DNA of 64,000 nt from NCBI RefSeq assembly GCF_010131535.1, contig NZ_WUBS01000007.1, positions 1 to 64,000 on the forward strand, written 5' to 3'. Position numbers and translations under genes: made by a program. Within the stretch, counting starts at the first letter, position 1; the number at the start of each line of letters is the position of its first letter. The notes below the pieces were generated by a model, which saw nothing but the letters and a program-made list of their open reading frames with translations, searched no databases and was not told where the DNA came from. The DNA is from Acerihabitans arboris (GTDB taxonomy: Bacteria; Pseudomonadota; Gammaproteobacteria; Enterobacterales; Enterobacteriaceae). This document shows, piece by piece, positions 16,683 through 25,964 of the stretch.

Positions 16683-17444
16683 TCAGATTGTCTGACCACC
16701 GGAAACTTCAATCCTTTGTGCGTTCACCCAACGATTGTCACTGCCCAGGAGGGAGGCGATCATCGGCCCGATATCGTCGGGAACGCCCACCCGGCCAAGC
16801 GCGGTCATGTCAGCAAATTGCTGATTCAGATCGGGAATATCGCGTACGGCGCCGCCAAGGAAATCCGTTTCAATGGCTCCCGGCGCAACGGTGTTTGCCG
16901 TAATGCCGCGGCTGCCAAGCTCTTTGGCCAGATATACCGTTAGGATTTCAACGGCGCCTTTCGCCGCTGAGTAGGCGGAGAAGCCCGGGAAAGAGATACG
17001 GGTCAGACCGGATGAGAAATTAACAATACGACCGCCGTCGGCGATTAAAGGCAGCAGCGCCTGGGTCAGAAAGAATACGCCCTTCACATGTGTATTGAAC
17101 AGCGCATCAAATTGTTCCTCCGTGGTTTCATCAAAACTGGCCATTACGCCCTGACCCGCATTATTAATCAGATGGTTAAAGCAATTCCTGTTCCAGACGG
17201 AAGAGAGCGCGGCGCTGACCTCGTCGGTGAAGCGTTTTAAGGACGAGAACTGGGTAACGTCAAGATGCAGCGCCACCGACTTTTGACCCAGCGCCTCAAT
17301 TTCCGCCACCACGGCTTGCGCGCTCTGTGCGTCGCTGCGATAGGTAAGGATGACATCACCGCCATGTCGGGCGATACTCAGTGCCGTATTACGACCCAGA
17401 CCACGATTGGCCCCGGTAACGAGGGCGATTTTTGCCGTTGTCAT
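16683..17444 (-). CDS. Short-chain dehydrogenase/reductase
   Basis: This 253-residue classical SDR has the cofactor loop TGANRGLG (residues 10-17), NNAG at 94-97, the catalytic Ser near 144 and the YSAAK pair (Tyr158, Lys162). A Thr-Tyr-Arg after beta 2 (ILTYRSD) favours NADP(H) over NAD(H). It reduces a ketone or oxidises an alcohol; the substrate is not evident. It is divergent from the AraC gene at 17710 across 265 bp. SDR genes next to AraC regulators of this type are a common bacterial pair, so the AraC protein probably controls it. Confidence 0.92.
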   Translation of the reverse strand: MTTAKIALVTGANRGLGRNTALSIARHGGDVILTYRSDAQSAQAVVAEIEALGQKSVALHLDVTQFSSLKRFTDEVSAALSSVWNRNCFNHLINNAGQGVMASFDETTEEQFDALFNTHVKGVFFLTQALLPLIADGGRIVNFSSGLTRISFPGFSAYSAAKGAVEILTVYLAKELGSRGITANTVAPGAIETDFLGGAVRDIPDLNQQFADMTALGRVGVPDDIGPMIASLLGSDNRWVNAQRIEVSGGQTI

Positions 17445-17709
17445 TTGGCTATCCTTCTTAAGGGTTAAATGTGTGACTATGATGTGTCTGTTAAACCCTT
17501 TATGGAATACCTGAAACCGCCCTGTTTTTTGCCTAATCGTTCAATATTTTCTCGTGTCAACCGGCCGAAAAAAAATGCAATTTTCCTCCCTGCTTTCCCG
17601 ATACTTTAATTATTACATATAAATTAATGAGTTATTATGTTTCATTGCCAGCGTGGGGAAAGTAATGATAAGGTTGTTCCATTCCTCCACTTACCTTTTT
17701 TCCTGACAT

Positions 17710-18603
17710 ATGCAGGGTCAACTCCTCAACGACGTCCGGCAATATGCTGAGACACATTCGCCTGGCGCCTCGGTTATCCAGACGCCCATTGCCGGCATGG
17801 TGATTTTGCGGGAACTGCGGCCCGGCGAGTTGCAGTATGCTGTATCGAAACCGCTGATTGCCGTGGTCCTGCAGGGCGGTAAATACGTTTCCATCGGCAA
17901 TCTGGCATTTGATTTTGGCGCGGGGGAGTCGCTGTTGATTACCGCAGAAGTTCCCACAGTTAGCCAGATAACCCATGCCACACCCGCCGCGCCTTACTAT
18001 TCGCTGGTTTTAGAACTGGATATTATGGTGATTGAAAGCCTACTGGCCGAGATCAGCTCATCTTCCGCTAAGTTGAATGGCGCGCTGCAGGTTGAGAGAA
18101 CTGAGGATGAGGTGGTAGATGTGTTATCGCGGATGTTGAAGCTATTCAGGCGTCCTGCGGCATTGCCAATCCTGCAACAGTCGCTGGTGCGTGAACTCCA
18201 TTATTGGTTACTCACGGGCAGCCATGGCGGAGCCATTCAGGCGCTTGGGGCGATCGATAGCCATACCCAAAGGTTGGGACGCGCAATTGGGCTGATAAGG
18301 GCAGAATATGCCAGCCCGCTACGCATGGAGCGTCTGGCGGCCTGTGCCGGAATGAGCCTTTCTGGTTTTCATACCCACTTTCGCGCGTTAACTTCGCTTA
18401 CGCCGCTGCAGTTCCAAAAACAGCTGCGGCTGATTGAGGCCAGACGGATTATGCTGGCGGACGGCGCGACAGCCAGTGACGCCGCGTTTGCCGTCGGCTA
18501 CGAGAGCATTCCCCACTTTACCCGCGAATATAGCCGGATGTTTGGCAATTCTCCCGGACGCGATATCCGTGAGGCGCGCGGTCGTAGGGCGAACGCGGCT
18601 TAA
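17710..18603 (+). CDS. AraC family regulator with AraC-type N-terminal cupin domain
   Basis: This 297-residue protein has an N-terminal effector-binding domain (about 20-180) with the pattern PLIAVVLQGGKYVSIGN typical of the AraC_N family. The C-terminal tandem helix-turn-helix (about 195-290) contains RMERLAACAGMSLSGFHTHF, LTPLQFQKQLRLIEARRIML and AFAVGYESIPHFTREYSRMF. It is full length. The divergent SDR gene is the likely target; the aldo/keto reductase operon behind it is convergent and less likely. No strong ribosome binding site is visible before ATG 17710. Confidence 0.92.
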   Translation: MQGQLLNDVRQYAETHSPGASVIQTPIAGMVILRELRPGELQYAVSKPLIAVVLQGGKYVSIGNLAFDFGAGESLLITAEVPTVSQITHATPAAPYYSLVLELDIMVIESLLAEISSSSAKLNGALQVERTEDEVVDVLSRMLKLFRRPAALPILQQSLVRELHYWLLTGSHGGAIQALGAIDSHTQRLGRAIGLIRAEYASPLRMERLAACAGMSLSGFHTHFRALTSLTPLQFQKQLRLIEARRIMLADGATASDAAFAVGYESIPHFTREYSRMFGNSPGRDIREARGRRANAA

Positions 18604-18608
18604 ATCGG

Positions 18609-18848
18609 CTATTTCTCGCGATAAAAGACCATGCCACCGTGGTGGAGCTCGTCATCCTCGACAAAAGTACCGTCGGCCGTGAACCCTGTATCGTCCCAAT
18701 AGTCAATGTGATTACCCTTGACGTCATAACGGCCCTGGTAGGCATTGCGGCGATGACCTCTGGCCTCCTCATACCGGCCGTTCGGCAGAAGCTCCTGGCG
18801 GACGTGACCGTCAGCGGTGACCCACATGCCGGTATAGAGATGTTTCAT
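18609..18848 (-). CDS. Atu4866-domain protein
   Basis: This 79-residue protein is almost entirely an Atu4866 domain, a small beta-barrel-like fold. The hallmark stretches TGMWVTADGHVRQELLPNG, YQGRYDVKGNHIDYWDDTGF and GGMVFYREK are all present. The family is often encoded beside aldo/keto reductases and AraC regulators, but no enzyme activity is established to my knowledge. ATG 18848 has AGGAG eight bases upstream; upstream in-frame codons to 18920 lack a binding site. It follows the aldo/keto reductase by 37 bp in the same operon. Confidence 0.85.
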   Translation of the reverse strand: MKHLYTGMWVTADGHVRQELLPNGRYEEARGHRRNAYQGRYDVKGNHIDYWDDTGFTADGTFVEDDELHHGGMVFYREK

Positions 18849-18885
18849 TTTGCTCTCCTGCCGATTCGCGGTGCCTTTCATCCCG

Positions 18886-19959
18886 TCACGCCCGTCGGCC
18901 CGGAACTGTCGCGCCGCCAAACATCAGCTGCTGCGCCATCGGGCGCCCCATGAACCGTTCCGGAAAGATTGGGGCCTGAGCGCTGGCGTTGTCGAGACGC
19001 TCGAGTTGCTCGTGAGTGAAAGCGATGGCCAGGGCGCCAAAATTGTCCTCGGCCTGGGCGACAGTGCGGGCACCCACAATCGGCGAGACCACGGCTGGAT
19101 TCAGTAACGTCCAGGCAAGCGCCGCTTGCGAACTCGTGGCGCCCAGTTCTTCGGCGATCTCGCCCACCACGTCAGCAATATTCAGCGCGCGCCCGGTCAG
19201 GCGCCCGGTGGATGCGATGACTCCCTTGCGGGTCGGCGAGACGTCGGCCACATTCTCGTCCGATAGGTCGGCGCGGCTGTATTTGCCGCTCAGGATGCCG
19301 CCGCCAAGCGGGGACCAGGGTAATACGGCAAGACCCAGCGCCCGCGCCATCGGGATCAGCTCATGTTCGACGGAGCGCTCAACCAGGCTGTACTCAATCT
19401 GCAGCGCGACGAACGGGGACCAACCGCGCAAATCCGCGATAGTCTGCATCTGCGCGACGCGCCAGGCGGGTGTATTGCAGATCGCTACATACAGAATCTT
19501 TCCGGCACGTACCAGATCATCGAGCGCCCGCATCACCTCCTCGGGCGTTGTGGTGAAGTCCCAGGCATGGACGTGCAGGAGATCAATACGATCCGTATCG
19601 AGTTGGCGCAGGCTGGCCTCGACCGAGCGGACGAGGTTGAAGCGATGATTACCGCCCGAGTTAGGATTACCCTGCTCGCGCGCCATGGTGAACTTCGTGG
19701 AAAGGACGATACGATCCCGCTTATCCTTGATGAAGCCTCCCAGGATTTTCTCGGCGCTGCCATTGGTGTAGTTGACGGCAGTGTCGATGAAGTTTCCACC
19801 ACGATCGACATAAGCGTCAAAGATACGCTTCGCCTCAGCCTTGTCGGCCCCCCAACCCCATTCGGAGCCAAAGGTCATGGTGCCGAGCGCAAGGGGCGAC
19901 ACGCGAAGGCCAGAGCGTCCGAGTAAGCGATACTGGTCAAGAGATGTTGATTTCATCAT
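18886..19959 (-). CDS. Aldo/keto reductase
   Basis: The protein has 357 residues and the (alpha/beta)8 barrel motifs of the superfamily. GLRVSPLALGTMTFG is at the start, FIDTAVNYTNGSAEKILG carries the catalytic Asp and Tyr, STKF the Lys, and DLLHVHAWD the His. The NADPH-binding end is QAALAWTLLNPAVVSPIVGA. Family members reduce aldehydes and ketones with NADPH. ATG 19959 has AGGAG eight bases upstream. It is the first gene of a pair with the Atu4866-domain gene and runs away from the AraC pseudogene at 20128, whose intact ancestor probably controlled it. Confidence 0.92.
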   Translation of the reverse strand: MMKSTSLDQYRLLGRSGLRVSPLALGTMTFGSEWGWGADKAEAKRIFDAYVDRGGNFIDTAVNYTNGSAEKILGGFIKDKRDRIVLSTKFTMAREQGNPNSGGNHRFNLVRSVEASLRQLDTDRIDLLHVHAWDFTTTPEEVMRALDDLVRAGKILYVAICNTPAWRVAQMQTIADLRGWSPFVALQIEYSLVERSVEHELIPMARALGLAVLPWSPLGGGILSGKYSRADLSDENVADVSPTRKGVIASTGRLTGRALNIADVVGEIAEELGATSSQAALAWTLLNPAVVSPIVGARTVAQAEDNFGALAIAFTHEQLERLDNASAQAPIFPERFMGRPMAQQLMFGGATVPGRRA

Positions 19960-20127
19960 TCTTCGCTCTCCTTAATGACTGCGTACGGTTTGCGGTAGGT
20001 TCGCTTAATCTTCGTCTGTTTTCAGTCGCGGCAGGTAGCCTGCTAGTCCACATAACTTGCACGATCGTCCAGGATTATATAGCGTTGGGTTTTATGTTTT
20101 ACCGTTGCCGCTATAACAAGAAGGCGT

Positions 20128-20555
20128 ATGAACAGACTCGATATGCTCGTTGACATCATCGGCCGTCATGCTCCGGCCGATGGCGCCTATGTAAGCGCCA
20201 TTGCAGGGGTGAAACTGCTTCGCGCGTCTTTGCCTACAATGCCAATGCCGACAATCTATGTGCCAACGCTCTGCCTTGGCGCCGATCACCATTCGCGAAA
20301 TTCTCTACCGCCTCCTGACCGGGCCGGGCGGCGGCTTCATCCGGCATATGGCGCGGGCAGACAGTCGGCTCAATCAGATCGCCCGTGCGATTGTCTGGAT
20401 CAAGACACACTTTCGGGAATCTTGTCGCATCGAACAAGCCGTCGGGATTGCCGGCATGAGTCGCTCCGCATTTCACCTTCACTTCAAGGCCATCACCACC
20501 CCATCACCACCATGAGCCCCGTCAAGTTCCGCACTCATTTGCGAATCCAATCATC
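20128..20555 (+). pseudogene. AraC family regulator, internally deleted and frameshifted
   Basis: Translation from ATG 20128 gives an AraC_N-type start (MNRLDMLVDIIGRHAPADGA to IYVPTLCL). Most of the cupin domain is then missing. In another frame the end of the cupin and the first helix-turn-helix follow (SRLNQIARAIVWIKTHFRES, then IAGMSRSAFHLHFKAI). An 11-bp tandem duplication at 20490-20511 shifts the frame again. If one copy is removed, the reading continues ITTMSPVKFRTHLRIQ, which matches the usual MSPLQFQK.LRLQ linker. The second helix-turn-helix is absent. Three independent lesions make it a dead gene. It is divergent from the aldo/keto reductase operon, like an ancestral regulator of it. 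Confidence 0.82.
20490..20511 (+). repeat. 11-bp tandem duplication inside the AraC pseudogene
   Basis: CCATCACCACC occurs twice head to tail (20490-20500 and 20501-20511). One copy is expected from the protein family; the second shifts the frame by two. It is the mark of replication slippage. Confidence 0.85.
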
Positions 20556-20701
20556 AAACGCAAACTCGCGAGCTTGCCCATATCGGTGAAAGCCGCTTCT
20601 TTTGCATAAAAGCTTCATATCGGTTAACTTTCCTATTACAAAATCACCATGCCCCGTGGTTTAGCCCACGCAAAAGACAAAAATATCAAGGGAGTTTGTA
20701 C

Positions 20702-21856
20702 GTGTCGCAACAACAACCGCGCATTTTAACCACCCATGTAGGCAGCCTGCCGCGCCCAACCCGATTGCTTGATCTGATGAAGGCCAATATTGAAGGCGCC
20801 GGCAATCAGGCCGAACTTGAAACCTGTATGCGGGAATCGGTCATCGAATCAGTTCAACAACAATTGGCCGACGGTATTGATATTGTCACCGATGGCGAAA
20901 TGTCCAAAGTCGGTTTTTTTGCCTATGTACGCGATCGTATCTCTGGTTTCGAGCCTCGTCCGGGCATGGGCTATTCAGCCTTTGACGCTGAAGTGGAAGC
21001 GTTCCCCGAGTATTATAGGGAGTATTTTGGCGCGGCGATGCTGGGCGGCAACCTGGTGCCTTTCGTTCCGGTAGTCTGCACCGGGCCGGTGTCATACCAT
21101 GGCGTCGCGCAGCTCAAGCGCGACCTCGCCAATCTGGCGCAGGCGCTGAAAATAACGCCCGCAACGGCTGCGTTTGTCCCTTCCGTCGCGCCTACAGGCG
21201 TTGGCGGCAATGCTTTTTATCAAAAAGAAGGTGACTACCTGTCAGCCGTGGCCGAAGCCCTGCGCGTGGAATATAACGCCATTATCGATGCCGGGTTTCT
21301 GTTGCAGATTGACGACCCCTTTTTGCCCGATCTTTTCGCGGACCGAAATCTCACCAGCGCCCAGATCCGCCAGAAAGCAACCGATTATGTCGGTATCCTG
21401 AACCATGCGCTGCGCGGCATCCCGCAGGAGAAAATACGCTATCATACCTGCTATAGCATCAATGAAGGCCCACGTATCCATGATGTGCCTTTTATTGAAT
21501 TTGTACGTTATATGCTGGACATCAATGTAGCGGATTACTCATTTGAAGCCGGAAATGTTCGTCATGAGCACGAATACCATATATGGGAACAGGTCAAATT
21601 ACCGCAAGGAAAACGCCTGATCCCCGGCGTCATCTGCCACGCGAGCAATACCGTGGAACACCCGGAATTGATCGCGGAACGCTTGATTCGCTTCGCTGAA
21701 CGGGTTGGCCGGGAAAATGTGATAGCCGGCGCTGATTGTGGTTTTTCCTCACAGGCAACCTATAAAACCGAGGTGCACCCGACCATAGTCCGGGAGAAGT
21801 TCAGGGCATTACGCGCCGGGGCGGATATCGCCAGCAAGAAATTATGGCAACGCTAA
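20702..21856 (+). CDS. MetE C-terminal-domain-like methyltransferase (cobalamin-independent methionine synthase family)
   Basis: The 384-residue protein matches only the catalytic half of MetE (which is about 750 residues), with TTHVGSLPRP at the start. The zinc ligands are visible: His and Cys in RYHTCYS, Glu in the SFEAGN segment and Cys in GADCGFSS. Stand-alone members of this family move methyl or alkyl groups between thiols; some transfer from methylated sulfur compounds, and related ones process epoxyalkane-coenzyme M adducts. GTG 20702 is chosen since GGGAG lies seven bases upstream; TTG 20696 would sit too close. It is alone and convergent with the iron alcohol dehydrogenase. Its substrate is unknown. 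Confidence 0.85.
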   Translation: MSQQQPRILTTHVGSLPRPTRLLDLMKANIEGAGNQAELETCMRESVIESVQQQLADGIDIVTDGEMSKVGFFAYVRDRISGFEPRPGMGYSAFDAEVEAFPEYYREYFGAAMLGGNLVPFVPVVCTGPVSYHGVAQLKRDLANLAQALKITPATAAFVPSVAPTGVGGNAFYQKEGDYLSAVAEALRVEYNAIIDAGFLLQIDDPFLPDLFADRNLTSAQIRQKATDYVGILNHALRGIPQEKIRYHTCYSINEGPRIHDVPFIEFVRYMLDINVADYSFEAGNVRHEHEYHIWEQVKLPQGKRLIPGVICHASNTVEHPELIAERLIRFAERVGRENVIAGADCGFSSQATYKTEVHPTIVREKFRALRAGADIASKKLWQR

Positions 21857-21905
21857 GCGTCCATGACGCGGGCTCGCGGCGGCATTCGCCCGCTTGATTA
21901 CGCCG

Positions 21906-23033
21906 TCATTCAATGCGGAATGCCTGTTCGATCATCTTCCGGCGCTGCGCCGGCGGATACTCAAGCAGTGAATTCTTACTATTGGATTTTTCCAGGCTGA
22001 CCGCCAGCTCCCGCCGGCTGAGCGGCAGATCGTCCCGCCAGAATGGGGCGATGGCGTGGCGGGTGATAAATTCAAGCAGATAACGCGCCGGGTTGTCCCG
22101 CCGGTCGGGGAACAGCCGGGCGGCCAATCCGGCCATCAGCGCCCGCTGCCGCGGCTGTTCGCTTTCCGCCAGCAGCGCCAGGAACGGCAGCAGCAGGCGG
22201 CCGCATACCTGCCCATGGTGATAGCTGCGCAGGGCGCCGACTTCGCCGGCGATGCCGTGGATCACCCCCAGCCCCGCCATGCTCAGCGTCAGGCCGCCCA
22301 GGTAGGACGCCTGCATGATAGCTTCGCGGGCATCATCATCGCGGTTTAACGCCGGCCAGGCCTCCAGGAAAAGACGGATGCCGGTCAGCGACATCTCACG
22401 CGACAGGGCGCTCGCCGTTTTGGACAAATAAGCCTCGAATAGATGGGTGAAGGCGTCGATGGCGCAATAGGCCAGGACGCGATCAGGCGCGCCGGCCAGC
22501 AGCTGCGGATCGAGGATTGCCACCTGCGGCACGAAGTTGTTGTGGCGCAGCGAGGCCTTGACCATATTGACCCGGGTGTCGGTGACAACGGCGTTCTGCG
22601 TGACTTCACTGCCGGTTCCGGCCGTGGTGGGTATGGCGATCACCGGCAGCGTTGCGCCGCTCACCCTGCTGTCGCCGACTTTTTCCATATAGCGCAGCGT
22701 CGGCAGCGGGTGCTCCACCAGGGCGGCAAACGCCTTGGCGGCATCCAGCACGCTACCGCCGCCGATGGCCACCACGCGCCGCACTTTACCGCGCCAGCGC
22801 GCAACCCACTGGTCAATATCCCGCGGCGACGCCTCGTGACCGACGGTCTCGGTGCCCACCAGCAACAATGCCAGCGTTTCCGCCAGCCCCGCGTGTACCG
22901 CGCCGCCAAGGAACGAACGGCAGCTGAACAATAGCGTCGGCTGCGGATCGGCCTCCAGCAAGGGAATCAGCTGGTTAATGCTGCCGGCGCCGAACCAGGT
23001 TTGCCGGTTGGCGATCATCAGGCTGGTAGTCAT
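21906..23033 (-). CDS. Iron-containing alcohol dehydrogenase
   Basis: The protein has 375 residues and the two domains of the group III (iron-activated) dehydrogenases. The N-terminal NAD(P)-binding part contains AIGGGSVLDAAKAFA and the pyrophosphate loop PTTAGTGSEVT. The C-terminal helical part contains the metal ligands Asp and His in CAIDAFTHLFEAYL, then His in GVIHGIAGEVGAL and His in RSYHHGQ. It oxidises an alcohol or reduces an aldehyde or ketone. ATG 23033 has AGGAAAGAAC upstream. It is the last gene of the minus-strand catabolic set but is separated by 357 bp from the thiolase, so it may have its own promoter. It could oxidise a hydroxy intermediate to the ketone that feeds the beta-keto acid cleavage enzyme. 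Confidence 0.9.
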   Translation of the reverse strand: MTTSLMIANRQTWFGAGSINQLIPLLEADPQPTLLFSCRSFLGGAVHAGLAETLALLLVGTETVGHEASPRDIDQWVARWRGKVRRVVAIGGGSVLDAAKAFAALVEHPLPTLRYMEKVGDSRVSGATLPVIAIPTTAGTGSEVTQNAVVTDTRVNMVKASLRHNNFVPQVAILDPQLLAGAPDRVLAYCAIDAFTHLFEAYLSKTASALSREMSLTGIRLFLEAWPALNRDDDAREAIMQASYLGGLTLSMAGLGVIHGIAGEVGALRSYHHGQVCGRLLLPFLALLAESEQPRQRALMAGLAARLFPDRRDNPARYLLEFITRHAIAPFWRDDLPLSRRELAVSLEKSNSKNSLLEYPPAQRRKMIEQAFRIE

Positions 23034-23390
23034 GTTCTTTCCTCGGCGCGCGGTAAAACCACAGCATAATGCAGCGTTGTCAGGCAGACCAGGGCTTTTG
23101 TCATCGACGGCGACCCTGGCCGGCGATGTTTTCCCGGCAGCTTTGCTAGGGCGCGATGGCATGCCGCAGTGAAATTTGCCATCGGGGCTGAGACTCGCCG
23201 CACCCATGAAAGCGGGTCATGGACATGTGATCATCGGGTTCGTTACCGATATCGGTTAACACAAACACGCGGGGCCTGGAACGGAAAGGTTTTGGCGGCT
23301 GAGGCGGTAAATAAGCTAAGAAAGGTAATTACAATGATTTTTTGGACGCAGGCGCATTATTACCGCGATGATTCCTGCGGTTAACCGCGG
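23034..23390. other. Gap between iron alcohol dehydrogenase and thiolase
   Basis: These 357 bases contain no supported gene. A perfect 12-bp palindrome GCGGTTAACCGC lies at 23379-23390, right behind the thiolase stop, and a second symmetric patch ACCGATATCGGT lies near 23250. Either may be an operator for the alcohol dehydrogenase. No T-run terminator is seen. Confidence 0.35.
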
Positions 23391-24569
23391 CTACAAACGC
23401 TCGATAATCATCGCCACGCCCTGCCCGCCGCCGACGCAAAGCGTGGCCAGCCCCAGCGTTTTGTCCCTGGCGGCCAGCGCATGCAGCAGCGTCACCAGGA
23501 TGCGGGCGCCGGACGCGCCGATGGGGTGGCCGAGCGCGATGGCGCCGCCGTTAACGTTGGTGTTAGCCATATCCAGCTTCAGTTCGCGGCTGACGGCGAT
23601 AAACTGGGCGGCAAAGGCCTCGTTGGCCTCAATCAGATCGAGATCCCCGACCGTCAGCCCCGCCTTGCTTAACGCCAGCCGGGTCGCCGGCACCGGGCCC
23701 ATCCCCATCACCGCGGGATCGACCCCGCAGGCGGCATAGCTGAGGATGCGCGCCAGGGGTTTAACCCCCTGGGACCGCGCCCAGTCCTCGCTCATCACCA
23801 CCAGCGCCGCGGCGCCGTCGTTAACGCCGGACGCATTGCCGGCGGTTACCGAGCCGGCGGGATCAAATGCCGGCGGCAGCGCGGCCAGGCTTTCCGCCGA
23901 GGTATTCGCGCGCGGATGCTCATCCACGGCAAAAATGCTGTCGCCCCGCTTGCCTTTCACCGTAACCGGGATAATTTCTCGCCGGAAGGCGCCACTCTCA
24001 ATCGCCGCCGCGGCCCGCCGCTGCGAAAGCAACGCCGCCTCATCCTGATCCTGGCGGCTGATATGCCAGCGTTTGGCGACATTCTCCGCGGTGATCCCCA
24101 TATGGTAATGGTTGATGGCGCAGAACAGGCCGTCGTTGACCATGACGTCGGTCACCGACTGGTCGCCCATGCGGTATCCCCAGCGGACATTGTTCAGTAC
24201 ATAAGGCGCCGCCGACATGTTTTCCATCCCACCCGCCAGCGCCACATTCGCGTTACCGGCGGCGATGCCCTGCGCCGCGTAAATCACGCTGTTCAGGCCG
24301 GACCCGCATACCATGTTAACGCTGGTCGCCGGCGTGGCATCCGGCAGCCCCGCCAGCAGCAGCGCCTGGCGGGCGGGGTTTTGTCCCAGTCCCGCCTGCA
24401 GTACGTTACCCAAAATCACCTCATCGACCGCCGAGGGCTCAAGGCCGGCCCGGCCGACCGCTTCCCTTATCACCAGCGCCCCCAGCTCGGGCGCGGTGAT
24501 GGCGCCCAGGCTGCCGCCAAATTTGCCGATAGCGGTACGCACCGCGCTGGCGATAACAAGTGATGTCAT
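23391..24569 (-). CDS. Acetyl-CoA acetyltransferase (thiolase), first of two
   Basis: This 392-residue thiolase has the acyl-enzyme cysteine in [11 protein letters not shown] (Cys88), the His in [15 protein letters not shown] (near 349) and the second Cys in LCVGGGQG (near 379). Length and motifs fit biosynthetic or degradative acetoacetyl-CoA thiolases. It splits acetoacetyl-CoA with CoA into two acetyl-CoA, or the reverse. Fifteen bases separate it from the MFS gene upstream. Together with the CoA transferase it gives the standard acetoacetate-to-acetyl-CoA route. The set has another thiolase at 27273, which may handle a different acyl chain. Confidence 0.93.
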   Translation of the reverse strand: MTSLVIASAVRTAIGKFGGSLGAITAPELGALVIREAVGRAGLEPSAVDEVILGNVLQAGLGQNPARQALLLAGLPDATPATSVNMVCGSGLNSVIYAAQGIAAGNANVALAGGMENMSAAPYVLNNVRWGYRMGDQSVTDVMVNDGLFCAINHYHMGITAENVAKRWHISRQDQDEAALLSQRRAAAAIESGAFRREIIPVTVKGKRGDSIFAVDEHPRANTSAESLAALPPAFDPAGSVTAGNASGVNDGAAALVVMSEDWARSQGVKPLARILSYAACGVDPAVMGMGPVPATRLALSKAGLTVGDLDLIEANEAFAAQFIAVSRELKLDMANTNVNGGAIALGHPIGASGARILVTLLHALAARDKTLGLATLCVGGGQGVAMIIERL

Positions 24570-24583
24570 AATTGCCTCTTAAG

Positions 24584-25942
24584 TTAGCTATTATCAGCGG
24601 CGGTACCGGCTTCAACCGGCGTCACGTCGGTCAGCCAGATCAGCAGCAGCGCCACGGCCCCGACCGCCACCAGCAGCAGGTAGGCGCCGGTATAGCCGCC
24701 CAGATACGCCAGGCCGAAGGCCAGGATGGAAAATGCAAAGCAACGCACCACGGATTGAATGGGATGCACGATGCCGAGGGCGCGAACGTAGAGACGGCGC
24801 GGGAACTTGGTGGCGATAAGCGATGTGCTTAAATTGGTGGCGCCGGGCAGGCTGAAGCCAATCATCAGCAGCGAGACCCACAGCGTCACGCCCTGGTGGG
24901 CGAACAGGTTGATCACCACCGCCGCCATCCACCAGCCGGTGTAGGCCAGCAGCGCGCGCTTGACCCCGATCCGTTGATTGAGCCAACCCCAGCCGTAGGC
25001 CCCCAGGGTGCCGAACAGCGCCGACACGGACATATAAAAGATGGCGGTGTTCAATTCGTAGCCCAGCGCCATCAGCCGGGGCACGATCTGGCTGACCACG
25101 CCGACCAGCATGATGTAGATGGCGCCGGTAGAGAGCCCCATAAACCAGACGTCGCGCATGCGCAGCAATTGCCAGACGCCCAGCGGACAAACATAGCTGT
25201 CGTGCCGGCGCACCCGCTCGCCCACTTCGGCGGCGGTGACCCGATCGTTATCCGGGGCCAGGCCGACGTCCTCGGGTTTATTGGCGACGAACAGCAGCAC
25301 CAGCGCGGCCATGATAAACATCAGCAGCGAGATACCCCAAAAGCCACGGCTCACCCCCAGCCAGATAAACAGCGCGGCCAGCGCGGGGACAAAAAAAGCG
25401 CTGGAAAAGGTCTGACCCACCGTGCACCAGCCCAACGCCAGCCCGGCCTTGCGCACAAACCAACTGGTCATCACGGCGGTGCCGCCCACGTAGGCAAAAC
25501 CGGTGCCGAAGAAACATACGCCGGCGAACAGCAGGGTAAAGCCGATCAGCGATCCGCAGTGCCCCAGCAGGCCGAAGCATATTCCGCAGGCGATTAAGCA
25601 AAGGATGATATTGAATTTGGCCCCTTTCTTCTCGCACAGCCAGGCGCACAGGGGGCCGGCGGGAATAGATGCCCAGGAGGCCGGCGTCGCCAGCGCCAGC
25701 AGTGTGTTGTAGTCCAGGCCGTAAGTGCGCGACAGCGCGGGCAGCATCACGTTCAGGCCATGGGTCACCGCGCCGGCGGCCAGCCAGAACATTACCGCCT
25801 GGAAGACGATAAGGACCCAGCCGCGCGCGCCGAAACCGTTGCCGGCGGCGGTGCAGGGAGGCAAATCCTCCCGGCTGGGACAGTCTGCGATTTTTTCTAA
25901 CACAATGTTATCTAACGCAATATTATTTTTGTTCCCAGTCAT
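24584..25942 (-). CDS. MFS transporter, probably uptake of the pathway substrate
   Basis: This 452-residue protein has twelve hydrophobic segments after a hydrophilic N-terminal tail of about 40 residues. The MFS loop pattern is seen in GYELNTAIFYMSVSALFG then WGWLNQRIGVKRALL, and the first half has AWLCEKKGAKFNIILCL. The general look is of an organic-anion symporter or antiporter. It lies 22 bp behind the CoA-transferase beta subunit and 15 bp before a thiolase, so it belongs to the catabolic operon and most likely imports its carboxylate or ketone substrate. Confidence 0.88.
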   Translation of the reverse strand: MTGNKNNIALDNIVLEKIADCPSREDLPPCTAAGNGFGARGWVLIVFQAVMFWLAAGAVTHGLNVMLPALSRTYGLDYNTLLALATPASWASIPAGPLCAWLCEKKGAKFNIILCLIACGICFGLLGHCGSLIGFTLLFAGVCFFGTGFAYVGGTAVMTSWFVRKAGLALGWCTVGQTFSSAFFVPALAALFIWLGVSRGFWGISLLMFIMAALVLLFVANKPEDVGLAPDNDRVTAAEVGERVRRHDSYVCPLGVWQLLRMRDVWFMGLSTGAIYIMLVGVVSQIVPRLMALGYELNTAIFYMSVSALFGTLGAYGWGWLNQRIGVKRALLAYTGWWMAAVVINLFAHQGVTLWVSLLMIGFSLPGATNLSTSLIATKFPRRLYVRALGIVHPIQSVVRCFAFSILAFGLAYLGGYTGAYLLLVAVGAVALLLIWLTDVTPVEAGTAADNS

Positions 25943-25964
25943 AAAATTCCATCCCCGCGGCGTA

